Shown here piece after piece: positions 1 to 10,517 of a stretch of DNA of 64,000 nt. The notes under the pieces are model-generated. The model made no database searches. It was not told the DNA's origin and saw only the letters and a program-made list of their open reading frames with translations. The position numbers and the translations under genes were made by a program. Source of the DNA: Wurfbainia villosa (taxonomy: Eukaryota > Streptophyta > Magnoliopsida > Zingiberales > Zingiberaceae); NCBI GenBank assembly GCA_025175895.1, contig CM046000.1, forward strand, positions 36,120,720 to 36,184,719, written 5' to 3'. Each line of letters opens with the position of its first letter. The first letter of the stretch is position 1.

Positions 1-117
1 TTAAGATCCAATCAAATACATTAAACATGTATACTCAAATAGTGAATCTTCATTTATCATATAAATGGTTCATACATAAGGCGATTGCCTTAGGACATCT
101 CTCATATATTACTAACA
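1..117 (-). mobile_element. LTR end fragment, A/C copia family, minus orientation
   Basis: This stretch matches the last ~117 bases of the C-family LTR (20080-20195 and 27345-27462) and ends in the same ATTACTAACA terminus. It runs opposite to the copia coding sequence that begins at 118. The sequence after the terminus is gag zinc-knuckle coding, not a polypurine tract. This is therefore the right edge of a minus-oriented family member or solo LTR inserted into the gag of element A. The rest of the insertion lies outside the window. Confidence 0.8.
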
Positions 118-2291
118 AGGAGGACCTTTGGCGAAGAAATTGCAAAATTTATCTTGAGTCCATGAAGAAGAATAAGGCATCAGATGCCCTATCTTCTTCA
201 GATATCTTTGTTATTGATTGTCATTCTATTTCCTCAGACACTTGGGTATTGGATACTGGGTGTGGCTCACATATATGTAATGACATGCATGGGCTAAGGA
301 ATAGAAGAAGACTCGTCAAGGGAGAGTCAAATTTACATGTTAGGAATGGAGCAAAGGTTGCTGCACTCGCCATCGGAACGTATTTATTGAAACTCCCTAC
401 AGAACTTGTCTTAGAACTGGATAATTGCTTTTATGTTCCTTCGTTGATAAAGAACATCATTTCTATTTCTTGTTCTTGATGATCACTCACAGTTTGGGTA
501 TGTGTTCTTGATGAAACACAAGTCTGAAGCCTTTGAAAGGTTCAAAGAATTCAGAAATAAAGTAGAGAAACAACATGACAAGAGTATTAAAATACTTTGA
601 TCGGATCGAGGTGGTGAATACTTAAGTCAAGAGTTTCTAGATTATCTAAGAGACAATGGTATATTGTCTCAATGGACTCCGCCATATACACTACAGCATA
701 ATGGTGTATCTGAGAGTCGTAATCGAACCTTGTTGGACATGGTCAGGTCAATGATGATTCATGCGAATCTTCCCATGTCCTTTTGGGGCTATGCACTTCA
801 GATAACTATTTACTTGTTAAACAGAATGACAACCAAGGTAGTCTCTACTACTCCATATAAGATATGGAATAGTAAGAAACCTCATGTATCTTGCTTAAAG
901 ATATGGGGTTGTCCTGCTTATGTGAAGTGGACTGTATTAGACAAATTGGATGCTAAGTCTGATAAATGTCTATTCATTGGATACCCTAAGGAAACAAGGG
1001 GTTACCAATTCTATCATCCTGTGGAACAAAAGGTGTTTGTTTCAAGGCATGTTGTGTTTCTAGAGAAAGAGTTTCTCTTGCAAGAAAATAGTGGGAGTGT
1101 CGTCGAGCTTGAGAAGGCTCGAGAGACTCAAATAGACATTGATGAGATACCTGGTGAAGCACAACAGCCAATAACTCATAGTGATGAGCAATCGGCTGGA
1201 CCTATTGAGACACCATATCTTTGTAGATCTAGTAGAATATGCAATATTCCTGAGAGATATGGATTTCTCGTAAATGAATCGAACGACGTGTTACTCATTG
1301 ATGATGAGGAGCCTACCAGTTATGAAGAAGTTCTGACAAGTTCAGAAAGGGATAAGTGGCTTAAAGCCATGAAGTCGGAAATGGATTCCATGTATGAAAA
1401 CTAAGTTTCGAACTTGGTTGACCCACCTGAAGGCATAAAGCCTATAGGGTGCAAGTGGGTTTTCAAGAAGAAAACTGACATGGATGGTAATGTGATTACC
1501 TATAAGGCTAGATTGGTTGCGAAAGGATATCGTCAAAAGCAAGGTGTTGATTATGATGAAACCTATTCGCCTGTTGTTATGCTTAAATCCATTCGGATGC
1601 TCCTAGCCATAGTGGCTCATTATGATTATGAGATATGGCAGATGGATGTGAAAATAGCTTTCCTTAATGGAAACTGCTCAAGGACGTGTATATGATATAG
1701 CCTGAGGGTTTCACATCGGTTGATAAAACCAAGGTATGCAAATTGTGACGGTCCATATATGGATTGAAGCAAGCATCCAGGAGCTGGAATATCCGTTTTG
1801 ATGAGACAATCAAAATGTTTGATTTCTCACAAAATTCAGACGATCCTTGTGTGTACAAGAAGGTTAGTGGGAGTGCAATCGTGTTCCTAGTATTGTATGT
1901 CGATGACATATTACTTATATGAAACAATGTTTCAGTCTTACAGTCAGTTAAGATTTGGTTGTCTAAGACATTCTCCATGAAAGACCTGGGATAAGCAACC
2001 TACATCCTCGGGATTAAGATCTATAGAGATAGATCGAAATGGTTGCTTGGTCTTTCGCAGTCTACATATATAGACCGAGTGCTAAAGAGGTTTAGCATGT
2101 CAGAATCCAAGAAAGGTATCCTACCCATCAGATATGGGATACACCTTTCAAAGTCTATGTGTCCGTGCACAAAAGTCGAGAGGATTTGCATGAGTAAGAT
2201 TCCCTATGCATCCACAATAGGATCTATCATGTATGCTATGTTATGTATAAGGCCCGACGTATCGTATGCTTTGAGTGTCACGAGCATATAC
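118..2291 (+). pseudogene. Ty1/copia gag-pol remnant of element A, first part
   Basis: Broken copia polyprotein. It begins inside the gag zinc knuckle (WRRNCKIYLES, near 130). The aspartic protease follows, with the WVLDTGCGSHIC active-site region near 240-290. After a deletion near 476-480 that removes the pre-integrase zinc finger and early integrase, the integrase core resumes (SDRGGEYLS near 600, NGVSESRNRT near 700). The reverse transcriptase follows with an intact YVDD near 1900. Stops interrupt it, including TGA at about 598 where element C has CGA, TAA at 1402, TGA at about 1920 and TAA at about 1993. The remnant stops in the RT/RNase H linker where N1 is inserted and resumes at 7755. 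It is closest to element C, so both belong to one family. No working protein can come from this copy. Confidence 0.93.
2287..2291. repeat. Target-site duplication of N1, left copy (TATAC)
   Basis: TATAC stands directly before the TG terminus of the N1 5' LTR. An identical TATAC follows the CA terminus of the 3' LTR at 7755-7759. Five-base duplications are the normal product of retrotransposon integrase. Confidence 0.9.
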
Positions 2292-3500
2292 TGTTAGGGC
2301 AATCTCTTGCCGTAATATGGTTTTGATGGTGTGGCAAAGGGTTTAAGTTAGTTTGATATGTTGATTTGATATGTGCATTGAAGTCGTGCAGGACTTAGTA
2401 ATTCGCACATGGAGCTGTGGCGAGTTTCACATCTCATGACTCGTGCCTTGAGTCGGTGAAGGATAGCTTTGCGAAAGCCGTGCGCTTGGAGCATCCGAGG
2501 GATCACCGGACGAGAAGCTTGGAGTGAAGCCGGAGGAAGTAGACTTTGAGGCAAGAGATGCGAAGGAGCATTGCAGAGCCGTGCGCCTGTGCTGCCGAGG
2601 GACGTGGCCGCGAACGAAGAGAACTTCGAAGGCGAGGGACTCCGAGGGATGAGAGTGAGCGATTGTGACCCGGGAAGGGTAGCTCTTAGGTGAAACTTGG
2701 TCATTTGGCCAAGTGTCGGATGGGTTTTCACCACCGCCGATCGCATGTCATGGCAATGACGCTTCTAAGACGATGGTTCGATCGATCGTATAAGACCGGT
2801 TTAGTGCTTGGGCCGATCGCTATGGATCGGCAATGATCGATGTCGATAAGCAGATCGCCAGGGGAATGGCGGCGATCGATGGCACTGCATGCATGGGCAC
2901 GCAGAATGGAGTCGATTGATCGGGCACTCGGATCGATCGAGCACCGGGCCGATCGATGGTGCCATCTCGATCGATGATCGCTTGGATGGTATCCAACGTG
3001 GAAAGCGGCCGTTATTGAGCAATCGCACAGACACGATCCGATGGGTGCCATCGATCCTCGTGTCAACGGGAAGAAACCCTCTTCCTCTATAAAAAGGAAG
3101 GGGATGAGGCTTTGGGGGGTTAATGCTTATGCTCCAAATTGCTCCCAAAGTGCTCTAAGTGTTCTTCCACTCTTCTTACTAGTTTTATTTCCATTCTATT
3201 GTAAGAAGAGAGATTGTAAAGAGGTTACCTCCACCTAGCTTTTTGCAAAGGAGAGATCTAGTGGATAGATTGCGGAGTGATTCACCGTGGACGAATCGGA
3301 TCGTGGATTAGCGGCGTAGCCATGAACCACGTTACATCTCCGTGTTTGTATTGTCTTTGTTTTATTTCTATTTGCTTGTCTTAGTTTATTGCTTCCGCTT
3401 GCGCTAACTATTGTGTAGATGAGCAAAATACGACGACAAACGAACGAGGGCTATTCACCCCCCTCTAGTCGGCCATTCGATCAATCGATCCGTCCCAACA
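2292..3500 (+). repeat. N1 5' LTR
   Basis: 1209-base LTR starting TGTTAGGG and ending CCCAACA, matching 6535-7754. The two copies are close except in a GATCGATC-rich block at about 2728-3060, directly upstream of the TATA box, where they differ by many substitutions and indels. Confidence 0.9.
3088..3095 (+). promoter_or_regulatory. TATA box of N1 5' LTR
   Basis: TATAAAAA in a CTTCCTC...AGGAAGG context, conserved at 7342-7349 in the other LTR. It marks the likely U3/R boundary. Confidence 0.7.
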
Positions 3501-3502
3501 AG

Positions 3503-3515
3503 TGGTATCAGAGCC
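3503..3515 (+). promoter_or_regulatory. Primer-binding site of N1
   Basis: TGGTATCAGAGCC begins two bases after the 5' LTR. It is the usual plant copia site complementary to the 3' end of initiator methionine tRNA. Confidence 0.9.
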
Positions 3516-3563
3516 GAGGAAAGCTTGTCGAGGGCTAACCGCCACAACAAGTAAATTTTCAAA

Positions 3564-4517
3564 ATGGCCGGCTCAAACATCCATCCATCGAAGTTCGACG
3601 GCGAATTCTCTTGGTGGAAAAAAAGAATGGAGGTATTCTTCGAAACCGACTTTGAAATCCTTTTAATAATGGAAAACGGTTTCGAGTTGCCTAGGAACGA
3701 GGATGGGGATCCATTGGAGAAATCGAGATGGAGCAAAAGACAAAGAGAGGAGTATTTGGCAAATTCAAAGGCCAAGCACCACCTCTACAATGTGCTCCCT
3801 CAACAAGAAGTAAATAGAATAGGGGAGTGCTCAAGTGCCAAAGAGATGTGGGAGAGATTGGTTGAACTTCATGAAGGCACTTCGGAAGCCAAGCTAGCGA
3901 GAAGAGATCTCCTCCGCTCCCAACTATCAAATATTAAGCTTGAAAAGGGAGAAAAGGTAACTTCCCTACATTCTAGAATTAAAGAAATATTAATTGGGCT
4001 AACGAGTGTAGGAGAGAAGCTCTCCAACCGGGATATGGTAATGAAGGCCATAGATGCCTTTCCCCGGTCCTCAAAATGGAGCTCCATGGTGGACTCATTT
4101 TACATCTCCAAGAACTTGGAAGTAAGTACCTTGGAGGAATTTTTCTCAACAATGGAGCTTCACAAAACTAGGCTTGAAGGAATACAAGAAGAGCCTAGAA
4201 TTCAACCCTCAAGAGGAGTAGCTTTGATGGCAAATAAGGGGAAGAAGAAGATAGAGATCCCCTCCTCCTCATCCGATGAAGCCTCTACCTCCTCCATGGA
4301 TAGCACGGAAGAAGCCTACATGGTGAGGAAGATAAGACGTGCATTTAAGAATTTTAGATTTGATAAATCTCATGATAGGAATAGAAGACCGAGGGGGAAG
4401 GTCATATGCTACAATTGCCAAGGAGAGGGACACATAAGGGATAATTGTCCCCTCCTAAACAAGAGCAAGGAAGAGAAGAAAAAGAAAGAAGAAAAGAGGA
4501 AGAAGAAGGGGAGCTAG
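3564..4517 (+). CDS. N1 Gag (nucleocapsid-type protein)
   Basis: 317-residue ORF that would form the particle shell and bind RNA. The ATG lies 49 bases after the primer site and opens with MAGSNIHPSKFDGEFSWW. Residues ~5-200 have the layout of the plant copia gag (UBN2-type) domain: a WxxxM segment, an LHEGTSEAKLARRDLL-like central helix and an SSMVDSFYISKNL segment. A CCHC zinc knuckle, CYNCQGEGHIRDNC, lies near residue 283 and is followed by a lysine/glutamate-rich tail. A single TAG at 4515-4517 separates it, in the same frame, from the ORF at 4560. Whether that stop is read through or is simply a mutation cannot be told from the sequence. Confidence 0.85.
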   Translation: MAGSNIHPSKFDGEFSWWKKRMEVFFETDFEILLIMENGFELPRNEDGDPLEKSRWSKRQREEYLANSKAKHHLYNVLPQQEVNRIGECSSAKEMWERLVELHEGTSEAKLARRDLLRSQLSNIKLEKGEKVTSLHSRIKEILIGLTSVGEKLSNRDMVMKAIDAFPRSSKWSSMVDSFYISKNLEVSTLEEFFSTMELHKTRLEGIQEEPRIQPSRGVALMANKGKKKIEIPSSSSDEASTSSMDSTEEAYMVRKIRRAFKNFRFDKSHDRNRRPRGKVICYNCQGEGHIRDNCPLLNKSKEEKKKKEEKRKKKGS

Positions 4518-4559
4518 AAAAAGGAAGAAGAAAAGAAGGCAAAAGGAAAAGGGAAGGCC

Positions 4560-5285
4560 ATGGCACTCAAAGCCAAGACATGGGATGACCTTGCCTCTTC
4601 ATCCTCATCCGAAGAAGAAGAGCACGTCTACTCCAACCTAGCACTAATGGCTCTTCATGACTCGGATTTCTCCTCCTCCTCAAATGAAGAATCAAGCACA
4701 AGTGGGGAGAGTTCAAATGAAGGGGGAGCTTCTACATCTTCCTCATCCGAAGAAGAAGAAGAGGATATGGAAACTATGGTAACGAATGCTTCTCCTAAGA
4801 AAATAGTTTCAATAATTTCTAGTTTAACTAAGGAGTTATTTGGCATGAAAAAGAAAAATAAAAGCATGCTTAATCAAGTTAAGGATTTAGAACAAAAACT
4901 AGAAAAAGCATGCTTAAATGATAATGTTTCTTCTTGCCATGATGATGCATGCTCACATGACTATATGCCTTTGGATGTTAATGATGCATGCATAGAAGAA
5001 AATAGGGCATTAAGAGAAAAGGTAGATTATTTAACCAAAGCCCTAGAGAAATTCACAATTGGATCCAACACATTAAATATGATCATAGGGAGCCAAAGGG
5101 CAAGTTTTAACAAAAAAGGCCTAGGATATAAGGAAAAGAAAAATGAAAAGGCCTACAAATGCCTAATAGCTAGGGGACAAGATAAAAAGAAAGTAATAGC
5201 TAGGAAGTGGATCCCCAAGGAATACCTAGTGAACCCAATAGGAAAGAACTTATTTTGGGTTCCAAAATCCATCCTTAAGGGTTAG
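4560..5285 (+). CDS. N1 Gag C-terminal extension, acidic coiled-coil ORF
   Basis: 241-residue ORF in frame with the upstream gag, so it is probably the C-terminal half of one protein. It has a serine/glutamate-rich acidic region (residues ~15-75), then a probable coiled coil with heptad-like leucines (~95-165). Near residue 170 comes FTIGSNTLNMIIGSQRASF, and near the end GKNLFWVPKS. Both match the gag-protease linker of Sirevirus-type copia elements, where protease would follow. Here the frame stops at 5283-5285 and no protease is found downstream. Its role beyond extending Gag is unknown. Confidence 0.75.
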   Translation: MALKAKTWDDLASSSSSEEEEHVYSNLALMALHDSDFSSSSNEESSTSGESSNEGGASTSSSSEEEEEDMETMVTNASPKKIVSIISSLTKELFGMKKKNKSMLNQVKDLEQKLEKACLNDNVSSCHDDACSHDYMPLDVNDACIEENRALREKVDYLTKALEKFTIGSNTLNMIIGSQRASFNKKGLGYKEKKNEKAYKCLIARGQDKKKVIARKWIPKEYLVNPIGKNLFWVPKSILKG

Positions 5286-6520
5286 AATAACCCTAGGGTA
5301 GTCAACCACATGGACCTAACCTATATCATATTTTGGTTGACTTAGGATGACGGGACAACATTTTTTTTAGATAGTGTTGGGTGATGATAACGTACCCATA
5401 AATAGATAATAATGCTTAAATCATGATGATTGATGTAATTCCTATGTATATTTGCAATCATGATTTATGTTTTTGAGATTTGGCACGTTATCATGAGAAA
5501 TAGGTTTGTATCATGCTTTAGGTAATACTTTGTTTATTATCATCATATAATACCTAATGTATGACTATTATTTGATGAATACATGAGTTTCATGATCATA
5601 ATGTGAAATTAAATCATATATGTCATTATGATCATGTAGGATGTTAGGTTGATACTTAACCATGATATAATTGCATGAATATATTGGTTAAGTATATACA
5701 AATACCCCTTAGGATGCATTTCACACTCACTATAGGCTAACTTGATTGAAAACTTAGCATGAGTGAGATGTTAGGATGATACAAATGTCCACTAATGCCT
5801 ATGGCATTTAGATGGTCATTTAAAGTATCAAAATAGCAATAATAGACCAATCATGGGGAAGGCTTATGTTTAATTCATAGACATATTGCCCAAAGATCAT
5901 GGTTGGATATTTCATATGTTTTCAAAATAATTTCTTACTTTAAAATACATGTATTTATGTTTTGAAACAATTGGATGCAAGACTAGGTGTTAAAATGGAT
6001 ACTCTTATGATCAAAAACCTAGTAGTTTTTAAAGCCTTTTGATTTTTGGCAAATACGTGAAAATATAATGATTTTTCATGAAAACATATTTTTCACTGAT
6101 AGATATACTTAAAAGAAATGTGCTCCCCAAATTTCATGATTTTTTTAATTTTCTGGAATTTTTAAGGCATTTCAAATTGGTTCAAAAATTAGAAAACCGA
6201 TCGCATCCAACGATCGATGGCCTGAATATCAGACCAGTAAAGGCTGAATTCCGATTTTCAATCAACTTGTGGTATTTTCTTTCAATTAGACTTGATGCCA
6301 TTAACTTAGTGATAATCTTTTTGATGGTGTCAAAGGGGGAGAAATGATTATGTTTAAGTTAATTATGATAGGGAGAGAAATTAAGGGAGAAATTAAGGGG
6401 GAGTTTCATGGATTAAGGGGGAGTTGCATGTTGCTATATCATGATTATATTTACATGCTTTCTTTCCTTTAAAATTTATATCAAATGTTTTTACCTAACT
6501 TAAACGGATTGCCACACATC
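5286..6520 (+). other. Non-coding internal region of N1
   Basis: AT-rich stretch with no recognisable protein domain, occupying the place where pol would lie in an autonomous relative. An 89-codon ORF at 6078-6347 shows no domain I recognise. Confidence 0.6.
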
Positions 6521-6534
6521 AAAAAGGGAGAGAT
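6332..6534 (+). promoter_or_regulatory. Repeated polypurine tracts of N1
   Basis: AAAGGGGGAGA at 6332-6342, AAGGGGGAG at 6395-6403 and 6415-6423, and the terminal AAAAAGGGAGAGAT at 6521-6534 directly before the 3' LTR. Polypurine tracts prime plus-strand DNA synthesis. Several copies upstream of the 3' LTR are characteristic of Sireviruses. Confidence 0.8.
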
Positions 6535-7150
6535 TATTAGGGCAATCTCTTGCCGTAATATGGTTTTGATGGTGTGGCAAAGGGTTTAAGTTAGTTTGAT
6601 ATGTTGATTTGATATGTGCGTTGAAGTCGTGTAGGACTTAGTAATTCGCAAATGGAGCTGTGGCGAGTTTCACATCTCATGACTCGTGCCTTGAGTCGGT
6701 GAAGGATAGCTTTGCAGAAGCCGTGCGCTTGGAGCATCCGAGGGATCGCCGGACGAGAAGCTTGGAGTGAAGCCGGAGGAAGTAGACTTCGAGGCAAGAG
6801 ACGCGAAGGAGCATTGCAGAGCCGTGCGCCTGATGCTGCCGAGGGACGTGGCCGCGAACGAAGAGAACTTCGAAGGCGAGGGACTCCGAGGGATGAGAGT
6901 GAGCGATTGTGACCCGGGAAGGGTAGCTCTTAGGTGAAACTTGGTCATTTGGCCAAGTGTCGGATGGGTTTTCTCACACCGATCGGCCCGCCATGTCATG
7001 CGCGGCCGATCGCCTAAGTCGATGGTTCGATCGACTGGTATAAGACCGGTTTAGTGCTTGGCCGATCCATGGATCGGCAATGATCGATAGTCGGCATAGC
7101 CGATCGATCGCTGTGGAATGGCTGATCGATGGCACTGGTACGGCAGAATG

Positions 7151-7308
7151 GAGTCGACTGATTGGGTACTCTGATCGATCGAGCACCGGGCCGATCGATG
7201 GTGCCATCACGACCGATGCGATCGCTAAATGGTATCCAACGTGGAAAGCGGCCGTTATTGGGCAACGGCTACAGCACCAGTCGACTGATGGGTGCCATCA
7301 GTCGATTG
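7151..7308 (+). promoter_or_regulatory. GTCGAC palindromes upstream of the N1 3' LTR TATA box
   Basis: GAGTCGACTG at 7151, CAGTCGACTG at 7278 and CAGTCGATTG at 7299 (21 bases later). All lie within 200 bases upstream of the TATA box at 7342. The sequence and 20-21-base spacing match arrays in LTRs E and H. Confidence 0.6.
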
Positions 7309-7341
7309 CTCCTGTGTCAACGGGAAGAAACCCTCTTCCTC

Positions 7342-7349
7342 TATAAAAA
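7342..7349 (+). promoter_or_regulatory. TATA box of N1 3' LTR
   Basis: TATAAAAA, same context as 3088-3095. Confidence 0.65.
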
Positions 7350-7754
7350 GGAAGGGGATGAGGTTTTGGGGGGTTAATGCTTATGCTCCAAATTGCTCCC
7401 AAAGTGCTCTAAGTGTTCTTCCACTCTTCTTACTAGTTTTATTTCCATTCTATTGTAAGAAAAGAGATTGTAAAGAGGTTACCTCCACCTAGCTTTGTGC
7501 AAAGGAGAGATCTAGTGGATAGATTGCGGAGTGATTCACCGTGGACGAATCGGATCGTGGATTAGCGGCGTAGCCGTGAACCACGTTACATCTCCGTGTT
7601 TGTATTGCCTTTGTTTTATTTCTATTTGCTTGTCTTAGTTTATTGCTTCCGCTTGCGCTAACTATTGTGTAGACGAGCAAAATACGACGACAAATGAACG
7701 AGGGCTATTCACCCCCCTCTAGCCGGCCATTCGATCAATCGATCCGTCCCAACA

Positions 7755-7759
7755 TATAC
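7755..7759. repeat. Target-site duplication of N1, right copy (TATAC)
   Basis: Identical to 2287-2291. Confidence 0.9.
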
Positions 7760-8290
7760 TAGTCTGATCCAAGAATGGATCATTGGGTGGCTATTAAGAC
7801 GATTCTTAAGTTCTTGAGAAGAACTAAGGATGCGTTCCTAATATATAGAGAAGGGGACATGGTGATACATGGGTATACGGATACCAACTTTCAAATAGAC
7901 AAGGATGATTCCAAGTCTCAGTCTTGATATGTATTCACCTAGAAAGGAGGCGCAATAAGTTGGAAAGGATCCAAGCTTGACTCTATAGCAGATTCTGCCA
8001 TTAAGGCAGAATACATTGCAGCTTCAGAAGCAGCAAAGGAAGTGGTTTGGATCAAGAAGTTCATCTTTGAACTTGATGTGGTCTCATCAATGATCCAAAC
8101 ATATGCTTTGCCGCTATCATTTGATCAGAGAGATCATTAGTAGGAAGGAAATACAAATCGAGAAAATCCCCACTGAAAGGAACTTAGCGGATCCTTTGAC
8201 TAAGACATTATCTCAAAGTAAGTTTGAGGGTCATGTTAGAGCTTGTGGTATTGGATACCGTAGCGATTGACATTAGGCCAAGTAGGAGTT
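7755..8290 (+). pseudogene. Element A RNase H remnant and polypurine tract
   Basis: Continuation of element A after the N1 insertion. The reading includes an ILKFLRRTKDAFLIY segment near 7800, an RNase H region with AEYIAASEAAKEVVW near 8005-8045, and a LADPLTKT-like end near 8180. There are stops and an internal deletion near 8090-8110 that removes the region around the CDNNGAIA motif. GGCCAAGTAGGAGTT at 8276-8290 is the polypurine tract before the 3' LTR; the tract of element C reads GGCCAAGTGGGAGTT. Confidence 0.85.
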
Positions 8291-9678
8291 TGTTAGTAAT
8301 ATATGAGAGATATCCTAAGGCAATCGCCTTATGTTTGAACTATTTATATGATAAATGAAGATTCACTATTTGAGTATACATGTTTTCATGTATTTGATTA
8401 GATCTTAAACTCATTTACTGAATGTCCACGATATGATTCACAGCATGAGAGAATTTGTGATTGGATCACAACTAGTGAGTATCTCTACATGTGTAATTGT
8501 GATGTATCGGAATTACCCCTAGTCGATGAATTGATGGATTTGGACACCATCAATTCTGTCGAGACTAGCACGAGGTATACTCCTTGGTGTACCCAAGCAG
8601 CTGATTCTCACTGGCTGGAGACATTGTGATGTCCGGAGTTAATCGTGGATGCTAGTTATAGTAACTAGTTCATTGGAGTGACCAACCGTAAGACTTCATA
8701 TGGTTCTCTGCATATATAGATATGTCAATGAATTTCTTACTGCAGCTTAAGTGCGATGTTCCTTTGACTTGCGGTATTCAAGTCATCTTGATCATGAAGA
8801 CTTATGCTTTGACATCTTAAGCAAGCATCTCTGAGGAGATGTGGACCCGGGATGATTGGGTATAAGTCGAAGTGATCGAAGGTGTTTGAATAACCTATAA
8901 AGGATTCACCACTCCTTGCGAGGAGATGTATACCCATGGCCTCTCGTTGGATTGTTACTAAAGTCTTTGGTCAAAGCATTACATGTTTAGAGTAAGGTAC
9001 TCTTGGATACATGTGCAGTAACTAGAATTCGTAGGACGAGGAAATGATACTTGGGCTAGGTGAGACGTAGTCAACCTAGTAGGGACTGACACTATAGACC
9101 ATGTCCTGAACCAAGTGGGTATAAGATGCATGAAGGGAACGGGACACGAATCATTCTAGCTGCTGAAGGGTTTCAAAAATAGTTTTGGATCAACCGTTGA
9201 TTTTTTCGGTTAATTGGGGATCATAATGTACTACTAGGTGCCACTCATGATCATTCTATAATTAATGGTTAATTATAGACGACCAACATAAACTGAGAAC
9301 CTATTTGGTCACACGCACAACGAGTGTAATCCGAAGGATTTAAAACGAGTTTGAGAATGAGATTCTCAGACAGAGAGAAACTAGGTTTGGTTGGACCAAA
9401 CAAGGAGTGAGCATGAAATCGTTTCAGTCGCAATGGAAGCGTGGATGGGCTGTGTCTTATGAAGACATAATGGATGAACCAAATTGGTTTGGTTCTAATC
9501 CAATGGTGGAGAATAAACCAAAGGGGTTTGGTTTGTTTTAAACAAATGAACCAAAATTAGTTCAGTTCATTTTAACTTAAAATAGATTAAATAAGTTTGG
9601 TTTATTTTAACTTAAATTAATGGAGCAGGTTAACGAGTTTTGGTTATAATCCAATAACCATTAGGAGAATTTGTTCTC

Positions 9679-9686
9679 TATAAAAT
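9679..9686 (+). promoter_or_regulatory. TATA box of element A LTR
   Basis: TATAAAAT, aligned with the TATAAAAG boxes of the C-element LTRs. Confidence 0.6.
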
Positions 9687-9940
9687 AGGGCTCAAGGGTT
9701 TAATGAGAGCCCTAAACCTAAAGTTGCCGCCCCTCTCCCTCTTCTCCTTGGTGTAGCCGGCGCCAACTCCTTGTCGCCGCCCACCACCGCCCAAGGCCCT
9801 CTTGCCGGCGTCCAGTAGCTGCTGTCCTCCCCTCTTGCTGGCGTCTAGCTTCTTCCGGAGGAGCTCCGGTGATCTTCCTTAGCTCCGGCGACAAGGTGAG
9901 CATCTAGCTTCCTTATTTGGCCGGCGCTAATCCTCCACCA

Positions 9941-9966
9941 AAGCTGTCCAGTTTTATGGACAGCTT
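9941..9966. repeat. Perfect inverted repeat in element A LTR
   Basis: AAGCTGTCCA and TGGACAGCTT form a 10-bp stem around a 6-base loop, downstream of the TATA box and so probably in the transcript. The same hairpin occurs with an 11-bp stem in both C LTRs. Confidence 0.75.
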
Positions 9967-10517
9967 GTTTACTTCGTGTGGGAGCATCGTTTGGACGACG
10001 TTAGGAGCTCCGACACCGGCTTCATTGCCGGGGATTCGATCTCCGGTAATCCTCATAGGTGGAGGACGAAGTATTCATCAAACGGTTGACGAATACCACT
10101 CCAGAGAAGCGAGTTTTTGAGGACTCATTTTGAATCCGAATTTAGAATCAGATTGTGATCTTCTCTCGATCACATCATCTACGACACGAGGCTAGTGACT
10201 CGTACGAAGATGAGGCTCATGACTTTGTGAAGTCATCCCGAAGATACTCGGTGTGGATACAGATAGAGGTGATTCTAGCGAGGGTCGCTCCGGTTGATGG
10301 CTTTCTCGCTACACGTGATACGTCAGGTATACGTAGAATAAATTTCCTTTTATTGCAAAATTTGAAACTACGGTTATGTCTACACATGTTGTACTATGCA
10401 TGTGTGTGGTGTGTGTGATGTTATAAATTAGATTTATTGCTTTTTATTTATTCCGCTGCGTACATGTTTACGAAACATGTTCGAACGCACACTCGCCGCG
10501 GTGCCGAAAACTCAACA

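Larger units (their letters stand above)
2292..7754 (+). mobile_element. N1: gag-only Sirevirus-like LTR retrotransposon
   Basis: Complete LTR-to-LTR insertion of 5463 bases inside element A, with a perfect 5-base duplication. Order: 5' LTR, Met-tRNA primer site, gag, acidic coiled-coil ORF, about 1.2 kb of non-coding DNA, repeated polypurine tracts, 3' LTR. No protease, integrase, reverse transcriptase or RNase H motif is visible, so mobility would need enzymes from another element. Repeated AAGGGGGAG tracts before the 3' LTR are a known Sirevirus hallmark. The U5 end (ending in ...CATTCGATCAATCGATC then CCAACA) closely resembles that of LTR H at 63053, which suggests a related lineage as helper; that is inference. 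Confidence 0.88.
6535..7754 (+). repeat. N1 3' LTR
   Basis: 1220-base partner of 2292-3500, ending CCCAACA. Its first bases read TATTAGGG instead of TGTTAGGG, a G-to-A change at the terminal dinucleotide. The block at about 6970-7315 carries CAGTCGACTG-type palindromes where the 5' LTR has GATCGATC runs. Confidence 0.9.
8291..10517 (+). repeat. 3' LTR of element A
   Basis: 2227-base LTR starting TGTTAGTAAT and ending ACTCAACA. It is the reverse-complement relative of the C-element LTRs (17978-20195, 25245-27462). Its right edge joins directly to protease-region coding sequence of element B, so A inserted into B. The left LTR and the matching target duplication are outside the window or destroyed. 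Confidence 0.88.

Noticed and set aside
2348..3238. Several overlapping ORFs in the N1 5' LTR, repeated at 6591-7492
   Set aside because: They occur on both strands of an LTR promoter region, have arginine/serine-rich low-complexity translations, and follow GATCGA repeats.
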